Part shown: positions 1 to 11,800 of the stretch, in pieces | Position numbering within the stretch: the first letter of the stretch is position 1 | Layout: each line of letters starts with the position of its first letter | Assembly (NCBI GenBank): GCA_027596945.1 | Contig: JADGJH010000242.1 | Location: 1 to 23,720, forward strand | Source: Physocladia obscura | Taxonomy: Eukaryota; Chytridiomycota; Chytridiomycetes; Chytridiales; Chytriomycetaceae | DNA length: 23,720 nucleotides | Direction of reading: 5' to 3' | Position numbers and translations under genes: made by a program | The notes under the pieces: generated by a model | The model's database searches: none | Seen by the model: only the letters and a program-made list of their open reading frames with translations | Told to the model about the DNA's origin: nothing

Positions 1-51
1 CAGAATTATTCATTCATTTCAAAGTCTTAATAATTTTTTCAATGCTTTTTG

Positions 52-127
52 GTGATATCAATCACAAAATAAATCAGTGATATCAGATCTCCAAATGAAT
101 CAGTGATATCAATCTCAAAATGAATTT
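52..127. repeat. Minisatellite, about 3 copies of a 25-26 bp unit
   Basis: The 9-mer GTGATATCA starts at 52, 77 and 103, and the intervening sequence is similar each time (an A-rich stretch ending in AATCA). This makes roughly three imperfect tandem copies with a 25-26 bp period. I see no coding potential. It lies next to transposon debris. Confidence 0.6.
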
Positions 128-265
128 GAGAAGGAATGAATTTGAAATAGAATTTCAAATACAATGGTTTAAAAGGGCTTTGTGTTTCTTTCTGTGAAAA
201 TATAATCTAAAAAATAAAACACAAATTCTACCTTTACAACCTGATCTACTATCAAGCTTTTAAAG
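100..265 (-). repeat. Dispersed repeat, copy 1 of 3
   Basis: Read on the minus strand from 265 downwards, this starts with AAGCTTGATAGTAG. A T-rich segment follows, then a block like AAAGCCCTTTTAAACC, then a stretch rich in TTTGAAATT. The same order of diverged blocks is seen at 6474-6615 (plus strand) and 7626-7450 (minus strand). The family is unidentified and the outer limits are approximate. Confidence 0.4.
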
Positions 266-351
266 CTCCCCCTCCATGTGAAAAACCAACAAGTTCAATA
301 AAAAACATTATTGTATTAAGTAAAGGATATTAGTGTATTTTTAAAAGTACG

Positions 352-450
352 TGTTTGTGTGAATACCCAAGTCTTCAGAGTGTACCCCAAATTGTGGAAA
401 CAGGGACAGACAATATACTTGCTCCTGAAGTTTTACAAGATACCAGTCAG
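352..450 (-). pseudogene. Fragment of a DDE_3 (Tc1/mariner-type) transposase, DNA-binding region
   Basis: Read on the minus strand with frame changes, this gives WYLVKLQEQVYC, then VSTIWGTL, then RLGYSHK. That matches the end of the helix-turn-helix region of fungal DDE_3 transposases (a YLDELQ...VSISTIWR..LK.LGYSHKQ type pattern, from memory). A stop lies inside, and no catalytic domain follows towards lower coordinates, so it is a truncated relic. The same protein segment appears in the longer relic at 5630-6430. Confidence 0.55.
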
Positions 451-897
451 ATCATAGTGTGAAGAGAGCTTTTATATGCTAAATATTGTTGAATAACAGT
501 ATTAAGAAACATATAGCTTACATTTAATATACATGTCTCCAGAGAATGGCTTCACCTTTGCTGCTGCACATATAGATTTCTGAGTGTTCCAAATGTCTGA
601 AAGTATCCATATGTTCAAGCAGCCAAAGAACAGAATGTGAGCATTGTACTTCCCAACAAACTGAATAATACACCATAAAATGGTATCTGGATGTTACTTG
701 ATACCCATGATAAATATTATTAGAAATTGTATCCAGTATCTCCACCACTATTTCCACTAGTCTTCCACCAGTATTTTTCTCCAGTATTTTACAAAGATAA
801 AAATTAAAAAAAAATGCCATTTTTTTTGTCTGGTTTAGTATTTTTGAAAATAGCTGTAAAAAAAAATATTGAAAATGTAAAAATCTTTTGTTAGTCA

Positions 898-1661
898 TCA
901 GGCTCAAAGTCACCTCTCTCTTTGAGAAATAAAAATTTTCATTTCTTTGGAGAGGCTGATTGCATTTGTCACCAAGAAAAAAAATGCACCCAACAGGGTC
1001 CTGGGGCATTCAATAACTACCCACAGCACCATGCTCAAGTTTGGCATACTCTTTCTTTACTTTATTTCTCAAGGTTCTATCCACATGGATCTCTAAAATT
1101 GCTTCTTTTTAAAACTCAACTCTCACTTCAACTTGGGCTCTCTGACACTCTCTGGCACTCCCTGGCTGCATCCAAACACAGAGAGATGGAGTGAGTGAGT
1201 GAGTGAAAGAGATATCAAGATTGTAATTGCAATGTGCAGAAATTTTGTCATCAATGAAAAGTGTTGTTGCGAAAATGATAAAAGGAACACAACCAAGCAT
1301 GCAGAATATTAAATAACTGCGAGAAAATCAGTAGAGCATCAATAAAAATTCAAGAGAGTGTCAAGAGAGTATTTGAAGGCAACCGGAAAGTGCTGGAGAG
1401 TGCCAAAGAGTGTTAGAGAGCCCGAGTTGAAGTGAGAGTTGAGTTTTAAAAAAGAAGCAAATTTTAGAGATCCATGTGGATAGAACCTTGAGAAATAAAG
1501 TAAAGAAAGAGTATGCCAAACTTGAGCATGGTGCTGTGGGTAGTTATTGAATGCCCCAGGACCCTGTTGGGTGCATTTTTTTTCTTGGTGACAAATGCAA
1601 TCAGCCTCTCCAAAGAAATGAAAATTTTTATTTCTCAAAGTGAAAGGTGACTCTGAACCTA
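898..1661. mobile_element. Foldback / MITE-like DNA transposon with ~268-bp inverted arms
   Basis: The left arm (about 898-1165) and right arm (about 1393-1661) are near-perfect inverted complements; I estimate over 90% identity by eye. The first 59 codons of an unbroken frame read identically from both strands. The ends read TCAGGCTCAAAGTCACC on the left and, inverted, TAGGTTCAGAGTCACC on the right. The 8-mer GTTAGTCA stands immediately outside both ends (890-897 and 1662-1669), which is a target-site duplication. An 8-bp duplication fits the hAT superfamily, and P or Merlin elements are alternatives. The roughly 225-bp centre contains a short (GAGT)n run and no transposase, so the element is non-autonomous. 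The open frames across the arms are not genes. Confidence 0.8.
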
Positions 1662-1669
1662 GTTAGTCA

Positions 1670-2250
1670 GTATCCTTGAACACCTGAATCCCAATGAAAA
1701 TCTGCAGAATCAACCACTGGAATTAAAGGTGTTTAAAATAACCATCAAAATTGACAGAGTTCACTAGAGGTAAATTCCAGGAATAAACCATGGTTTCATT
1801 CAACCCTCATGATCAATTTCAAAATCACTTTCAACGGCCATTTCTTGCTGCCCAACATGTGTTCCATGCCAATACTATGACAGCTAAACTTGTTTCAAAC
1901 ATTCCTATTTTTATCAGCATCACAAGGAGAAAAAAATGAAATAAAAAACAACAGTAACAACTTTCATTTGGAAAATGGATCTATGGAATCAAATCCAAAC
2001 AAATTTACCAGCCAGTGATCACAGGGCATCAACCGCATCTGACACTGTATTTGCAATTTCATTCCCATCAACAGCGATTATTACAGAATCAATGAGGCAT
2101 GCAGACATGATTAAAATTGAACACCTTTAACTCAACAATTACATGCTCACAGCAGCCGCAACATACCACAACATTTACCATAACCAAAATTTTTTCTAAA
2201 ATAAAAAAAAAAAAAAAAAAAAGGCTACAAAAGGGAGGAAACAAATTTTA
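1670..2250. other. Intergenic, downstream of MCM5
   Basis: This stretch follows the MCM5 stop on the minus strand and probably includes its 3' UTR. It has a pure A run of about 20 at 2203-2222 (poly-T on the mRNA sense strand, so not a poly(A) tail copy of MCM5). The only coding-like piece is a 29-codon minus-strand frame at 2108-2019 beginning MSACLIDSVIIAVDG, discussed under findings. I see no other gene. Confidence 0.5.
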
Positions 2251-5354
<3,104 letters not shown>

Positions 5355-5629
5355 TTGTTCGTTTCGTTTGTTTTGTTATTTTTTGTCCGAAAAAGTGAGC
5401 AACGAGCCACCCATAAATCAATAAAAATCAACACAGAAAGCCTTGCGATTAAAACTCAGCATTTTTATTTCAAAAACTACAAAAAATAACTGATATTAAA
5501 ATGATAAAGTTGATCATCATAGTACCGTTTTTGGTGATTATTAACAATGTCCAGAAACAACTTTACTTAATGTTTTTAGCAATTGTTTGCATGATCCACA
5601 ACATTAGAATTGATCACAATACAGACAAG
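5355..5629. other. MCM5 upstream region
   Basis: T-rich sequence lies just upstream of the MCM5 ATG. On the gene's sense strand it contains CGAAACGAA at about -8 to -20. No MluI cell-cycle box (ACGCGT) and no clear TATA box are seen. The rest is AT-rich sequence leading into the transposase relic. Confidence 0.35.
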
Positions 5630-6430
5630 AAGACTAACTTGAGTTTGATTTTTCATCAATCAAGATACTAGCTTCATAAATTGCATCTGGCTGATCTTCA
5701 TGCTGTAAGTGCTCTTTATTTCTGTTCAATTTGTTGTGAGATTTTTCAACAAATTAAGTAGTTTTAATCACTGTTGTTTCTGTTGGCAACTTACTGGATT
5801 TAAATCAGGGGAATAATGAGAGAGAAAAATTAAATAAATTCCAGCTTCACACACCTTGTATCTTAGCAAATTTTTGCATTATCAATAACAAGCAAACTTT
5901 TATTTGCAGGGAATAGGTTCATTTGTGGCAACTAAAAATAATCAAAAACTGATAGTATACCTATTGTTCTTGTAGAAACTCCACAAAATCATCAGCTTTC
6001 AGTGCTCCAGGCTTGACAGAAAATGACAAATAGCCCCTTAAATACTGCTCACTCACCAGTGAATCTTCTTTCCCATGCACAAACAGACTAACATATTCTG
6101 CCTAAAGTTCAGCCCATACATAGTCCCAGCAATGTTCCAATGTCTTTTTGTTCACAGCTGCTTTCATCAGCAAATACAAATTGCTCTGGTTTGTACTTCC
6201 TAATATGATGCCAAAATTTTGGTGTTTTATCTCATGGCATTCTGCTGCTCTAACTAATAGCATCATAAAGCTTGTAATATTTCAGTCAAATAAAAGATAT
6301 ACATTTTTGATTATTACCTGTTTATGTGAATATCCAAGTCACCTCGGAGCCCTCCAAATGGTTGAAACTGAAACAGGTACTGTGAAAGATACATACATCT
6401 GTTCTTGAGTTTGTTAAGATACCAATCAGT
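5630..6430 (-). pseudogene. Decayed DDE_3 (Tc1/mariner-type) transposase
   Basis: The catalytic order of a Tc1/mariner-like DDE_3 transposase can be followed on the minus strand through several frameshifts and stops. It reads WYLNKLKN, VSTIWRAP and LGYSHKQ (about 6430-6318), then YKPEQFVFADESS with the first catalytic Asp (about 6190-6155). Next come FVHGKEDS and ADDFVEFLQEQ (about 6090-5960), LLVIDNAKI with the second Asp (about 5900-5870), and HYSPDLNP with the third acidic position (about 5823-5794). A C-terminal piece QPDAIYEASILID follows near 5690-5650. No intact frame remains. Element ends and target-site duplications were not found. Confidence 0.8.
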
Positions 6431-6464
6431 GCTGTAAGTTTTGTGTTGTAAGTTTAGGGATATT

Positions 6465-6615
6465 GTAAGCCTTAAGCTTGATAGTAGTTTTGGGTAGAGA
6501 GTAGAAGATTTTCTTTATTTTGGAATGTTTTCAAAAGTCAAAATCTGACAGCCTTTTTATAGCTTTTTTCATGCTTGGGGCTTGGAACTTGATCAGTCTA
6601 TTTCAAATTCTCCAA
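6465..6615 (+). repeat. Dispersed repeat, copy 2 of 3
   Basis: It starts with AAGCTTGATAGTAG at about 6474. A T-rich stretch, CAGCCTTTTTATAGC and TTTCAAATTC follow, the same order as the copies at 100-265 and 7450-7626. It faces the third copy, so the two could be read as long inverted ends of a roughly 1.15-kb element (6474-7626), but their sequence has diverged strongly. Confidence 0.4.
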
Positions 6616-7449
6616 GATGTCTGTTGAAGTATATGCAACTCTATAGAGAAATGTGTATTACAAAACAAGTAGTGCAAAATAAATCTTTCTTAAAATTTAT
6701 TTGTTTCTTCTAAAATAAAAGAAATAAATTGTTTGTCTTAGTTTATTTCAATAAAATTAAATTATAAAAATATCTTTATTTGTGTGCAGTTGAAAAGATT
6801 AAACTAATGCTGTTTCAACTGATCTGTTGTTCTTACTGTCACACACTACTGCAGAGATGCCAACAGAATCAACAGAGAACCATTGAGAAGAATCTGGTAT
6901 GTTCACTAGTTAATAGTAAGAGACCAACTCCACTTACTATAATGTTCAAATGCCTGGAAACACACACTCTCCTGAATCATCCTACACAGGACCATGGCTT
7001 GTGTAGCAGACTAGAAAAGAGAGTGAGAGACACCCTACAGCATACAAAGGTTTGAACATAAGCATTTTCATAAATAATTGTATTAAAAATCAATAGAAAC
7101 ATTTAGAAAATATGGAAAAGACAAAAGACAGTTGCAAGATACTATGGAGGTATCCACAGTCTCTTGTACCAACAGACATGGATATGCTGGTGGCCATAGC
7201 ATGTGTATTCACTGTTGGCAAGTCAAATTTAGTATAATAAAGATATTAAGCTATTTATTAACTAAACAGAACAGTGATTTATCTAAAGTCAACAAAGCAA
7301 AGTGAAGAAACCAACTGCCATTCACTATAAAATTAATCATTTTGAGTTATAAGCTATGACAGAAAAACCACATTTGTTTGATTTTTCTCAAACATATTTT
7401 CATTAAAGAGAAAAATTCAAAGATGCCTTTATACTGATATATTTGACAT
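6616..7449. other. AT-rich intergenic sequence, no gene seen
   Basis: This lies between two inverted copies of the dispersed repeat. One open frame of 91 codons (6780-7055) has no recognisable domain and an amino-acid mix typical of chance translation. I see no RNA gene or catalytic transposase motif. Confidence 0.4.
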
Positions 7450-7626
7450 AATGTAATTGAAATATATTTTCAAATTATTTCAAATTCAGAGACATTTCAA
7501 AGAACAAGATAGAAGAAAGAAACTACAAAAGCTATAAAGAGGGCTCTGAATTTCTTTTTTTAGTGTAGAATCTTAACAAATAAAAAACTCTCTCAATTCT
7601 TAAACTTCAAATCTACTATCAAGCTT
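7450..7626 (-). repeat. Dispersed repeat, copy 3 of 3
   Basis: Read down from 7626 on the minus strand: AAGCTTGATAGTAG, then GAGAGAGTTTTTTATTTG, then CAGAGCCCTCTTTATAGC, then a TTTGAAAT-rich part. The block order matches the copies at 100-265 and 6465-6615. Confidence 0.4.
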
Positions 7627-8084
7627 TTGATAAACCCACTGAAATATCAGCACAGTCTACAAATAGTCTTTTTTCAACAGCTCCAGTGCTTGTCCCTCCA
7701 CCAGAGTAATGGATCAGGATGTTGCTGGATTCCCATGGGTTTGGTGCAGAATAAGCTATTTGATACAGATCAGTATTTCAAGTATTTTAGGAGAAGTATT
7801 ATTTCTCCAAAAATGTAATTTTTTTGTCTGTAAATAAAAAGAGTATTTTAATAAATTGACTTCTTTGGCTATTAAAATTAACTCTCTGATGCTCATTCCA
7901 TAATGTTAGAATTGTTAAAGAAAAGAGGAGAGAGATTTTAAGGAGAAAAATTTTGACAATCATGCGCCCCACGTCCCTGAGTTTTCAGAAGCTGTTACTT
8001 AGAATTTAGACATCACAGGCTTAACTTTCCAATGGATTGAACTTACCTAAGGATTATGACACATAACACATTCAATATACCAGT
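7627..8084. other. AT-rich intergenic sequence with a possible transposon trace
   Basis: No gene is visible. On the minus strand near 7735-7690 a short frame reads HPDPLLWWRDK, which recalls the C-terminal dimerisation region of hAT transposases (DPL.WW), and a stop follows a few codons later. This is only a hint. Confidence 0.25.
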
Positions 8085-8160
8085 TTAGGTCACCTGGGGT
8101 GAGAGCACATTACTTTGCTTAAGAGGCTGGAATTGATCCCTGCAGTAGCATCATGGTAAA
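8085..8160 (+). repeat. tRNA-like (SINE-like) segment, tentative
   Basis: The stretch has GAGAGCACATTAC followed by CTTAAGAGGCTGGAATTGATCCCTGC. This resembles the A-box side and the B-box/T-arm (TTCGATCCC) of a tRNA-derived promoter. It does not fold into a proper tRNA and there is no acceptor-stem pairing, so a degraded tRNA-derived SINE is the most I would suggest. Confidence 0.2.
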
Positions 8161-8895
8161 TATAATGAAATTATATTTAGATATACAAACCAAATACACT
8201 TTATTAAATGTAAAGCTAAATAGTTATATTTTATATGTGTAATTGGAAGAAAATTGTCTATTTGCCAGGCACATGACCAAGAAATTGTATAACGGAAATG
8301 GAGAAAATTTAACTTCTGACTTTGTCTCACAAATTTAAATCAGAAAACTAAATTAAAATAAGAATAGTTTTACATGAGGCACAAGCATGGGGTTTTATTT
8401 TAAGTTCTATTTTCGGAAAAATAAACAGAAGTTTTTACTAAAAATTATTACAAGCCTCATCCGCGGGCGCAGGATTCAACACATGCTACTTTATTTCCTC
8501 TTACCAAGGACATCAGTTATTCTGAAACATCAAGCTAAAGCAAGTTTTGACCTGTTTTTGGAAAATGCATTTTTCAGCCTAGTTTTGACTGTTTTTGGAA
8601 ACCAAAAAGTTTTGCCAAACGTAAACAATATATTTATTTCCAAGAACAGTTTTTGGAATCTCACCAAAAAAATTGTTTTTGAGCATTTTTTATTTTGAAA
8701 AACTATTTTAAGTTTTCAGAGAAAATCTCTTTTCTTTTTTTTCATCACTTTCATTAAGATATTTCCAGCCATATTGCCTGTACTGTATTTTAATCTAATC
8801 CGGCTCAAATGTATATTTTTACAAGTTTTTCATCTTTGAAAATAATATCAGAGTACTTTGGAAATTTATTTATGCTACATAACTGTTACCAATAT
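8161..8895. other. Intergenic, downstream of myosin A
   Basis: AT-rich sequence follows the myosin A stop on the minus strand. Around 8540-8675 the phrase (A/C)GTTTTTGGAA recurs (three loose copies on the plus strand). I do not recognise a gene; the 103-codon frame at 8387-8698 is rich in Phe and Lys codons from T/A runs and is probably chance. Confidence 0.4.
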
Positions 8896-11800
8896 TCATT
8901 GGAATAGTTTTGCAAAATCGCCAGGAATCACCAGCGATGAAGGAACATACACTTTGAGTCCATCCGCTGCAGTCACAGCCAGCTGCGGATATTCAGGTTC
9001 TGGATCTAACGACACTGTCAATATGTCACGATGTCGTGTGGCATCAGACCGATGCTTCAAAAGCTCCAAAAATTCAGCAGTCATCTTTGGTTATTTCATT
9101 ACTTTTTCTTTAAATGAAGGATTTGAAAAATACTTACAGGTGAATCTGAGTCTCTAGCAGCATAATTGTGAAACAATTTATATATTTGCGATGCATTTAA
9201 CCGAAATGCAGTATCATAAACAGCACCAACATCTTCAAAATTGATTTTGTTATATGTCAAAACCTTTGCTGCCTGCATTATAGGTTCCACATAATACAAC
9301 CCTTTTGCAAAGATGTTAATGCGAGATTTAAATTTAAAAAAAAAAAAAAAACCTGTAGATAATCCAGTACGAGCACACCATTCTTCAAGTTGAGTCAGAT
9401 TATACTGAATTTGCATACATCGCTTGAAATTCAAGAAGTTTCTCTTCACTAGCATTCCATTGAAGCAAACAACCCCTATTGTGCGTAGCAATTCCAGCAT
9501 AATTTTTCCATACAATCCATCAGGGAGGAAATACACCCGCAATATTTTGTCAACGCCTGACAAAAATCCTTTGAGCTTCAAAAGCCCACTTTCCGCTCCA
9601 TTTCCGGCTCCAAACACTCCCCAAAATCCACCTGCAGATTCAACTTTCATTCCTGGTAAATCTTGATTTTCAAGAATTCCTGGCCCAGCAAGAGAAGCTG
9701 TTTGATCTCGAAGGCGTTTAAGGAAAATAGGGATAAGTTCGGTCTCAAGGAGACCAGAAAGATCAGTCTGAATTGTCCGGATTATATTGATGACAGCACG
9801 GTTGTTTGGCTTCTTGACTTCTCGGTTGTACAAAAAAGTCGTTTGGCAGAGGAGTTGGTATACATTTGAGATCCAGAACGCAGTTTTCGCGCCCTCTTCA
9901 GAAGAAACCACTGTCGCACTAATACCTAAAGGAATTTTCTACTGTGAAAAAGAACTACAGAAGGAAAACAAAGAGAAAACATACGATTGATTACTTCGGG
10001 AACAAAGTCATGCAAAACAACCAGCATTCCTTCGTCTATTTGCATGCCGAACAAGGAACTGAGCAAATATGAAGGATAAAAAACATCATCTGGTGTCAAA
10101 GATTTTATAGTAGATGGAGCTTTGGCGTTCGTGATCAAGGTTCTGCAAACAATTTCATTGAAATCCTCACGTTCAAGAATTCTTTCGCGTTCAGCCTAAA
10201 ACTCTTTTTAATGAGAATAACAGTGGGAAAAAAGGCATAAAAGCAAAGTCACATTTAATTGCGGAGATTTGAGCATGCTCGTTGTTCTTCTTCCAATTTT
10301 TGGGTGCGAAATATTTTCAGTTATGTTGGTAACATGTTTTTCCGGCGTGCGCACTTCCACAATATGGGCTTCTAATTCATCTGCTGGTTCCGCAGTAAAC
10401 ATTGGTCCAAATACACCAGGAACAGTTTCAGCTGAACTTGGCGTCACCCCTGAATAAGCAAGTCCAGTTCTATTATGCATTGACAACAATTGGTTTTTTC
10501 GAGCAATCTCTGCATCATCGACGATATCTTGTTCGAAAATTGACTTCTGACGCATTGACGGAACTCGCGTTGGTTGTCGTACAGGTGGTTTTGGCTTGAT
10601 TGAAATTCCGCGAGAAGTGCTGCATTTGCAGTCTGCAAGCTGGCCCTTCAGAATTTCCACTTCGGCACGCAGAGCTGCAACGGCAGGATCTTCATTTGGT
10701 TTCGTTAGCACACTACCGATTCTAACAGGTCCACGAAGGCCAGGGAAGGGAACGGTTGACGCGGCTTGAATGGCAGGCTCTTCACCAGATGGAGAAACAG
10801 AAAATCTCATCGGAATTTTTTCAGTAAAAGATCTACCACGAGGTGGAGAGGTTAGCTCCATTGACGTAACAAGAAAAGCCGATGAGTTCGATGGTGATTT
10901 TTCGTTTATTGTAGTTGAACGAACAATGCGTGGCGGGAAATGGCTTGTTCCATTGATACTTGCAAGTCTCTCAGGTTCGGGACGTCTACCTCCGCTTCGC
11001 GAACGTTCTGCATTAGGAGTTTTTCGCCCGTCGCTGGGAGATCTCGAGTAGTTTGCTGGAGGCATGACAATCAGTGGTAAGTTTGAAACATGTGGTATCA
11101 AACCATCTTGCGCAGCTTGGGACACAATTAATGCAAGCCGATCCTTTTCATTCGACGTGTTTTCTTCTTCGGCAGTAAGATTAACTACAGTAGTGTTTAA
11201 TTTGGAGATTTCCGTATTCGCTGCTTTGTACTTTGCGTCGAGCGCTTCAAACTTTTCTTTCCAGGACACAAGCTGCGACTCGTAAGCTGAGCATCTCTCG
11301 AGTAATTTCTTCGAAGCTAAATCTTTTTCGCGCAAAGCCTGCGACAGTTCGAGAACCTTTGCCTCGAGACTGAATGCCTTCTCTTTCACCTTTTCAACGG
11401 ACTTTGCCTCCTGCTTCAATTGTTTCAGTTTCTTCTTGTCCGCGTTTGCACGGACTGCATTTTGCAAAACAAGTACGTTTGTGCAATTTTGAATATATTC
11501 TTTTCGTACAACAGCTCCGCGAAAGAGCGATTGCAGTTTTGTTGCAGAGTTGCGTTCAATTATTTCTCGTTCTCGCTTTTCTCTGGCTGCAGCCTCCATT
11601 GCACGCTGCTCGGCGACAAAATTGCGTGCCAACATTCCACGAAATGTAGACTGAAGGATAATTGTCGCTTCTCGAAGACGCAAAAATTTTCGTCTCGCAA
11701 TAAACCGCCGACAGTTTTTCGCAAGTAGCGAAACAAAATGTTGAATACGATCTTTTCGGCGATCTTCAAAGAACGCAATCTGGAATGAATGTCAATTTTC

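Noticed and set aside
524..1009. 161-codon minus-strand frame
   Set aside because: It runs from inside the foldback arm into flanking sequence, so it crosses an insertion border and cannot be an ancestral gene.
922..1638. Two open frames with the same 59-residue start on opposite strands (922-1194 plus, 1339-1638 minus)
   Set aside because: They are the two inverted arms of the foldback element read from each side. There is no known domain and no codon bias.
2202..2222. A20 tract read as the poly(A) tail of a retroposed gene
   Set aside because: No intronless gene copy or target duplication precedes it on the plus strand; a simple A run is enough.
5355..5460. Cell-cycle promoter box for MCM5
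   Set aside because: No ACGCGT is present; the CGAAACGAA on the sense strand is too short and too common in this AT-rich DNA to call.
8085..8160. A functional tRNA gene
   Set aside because: Only loose A/B-box resemblance; no acceptor or anticodon stem can be drawn.
10770..11649. Several plus-strand frames of 70-100 codons across the myosin A tail
   Set aside because: They are shadows of the long myosin A exon 14 on the other strand.
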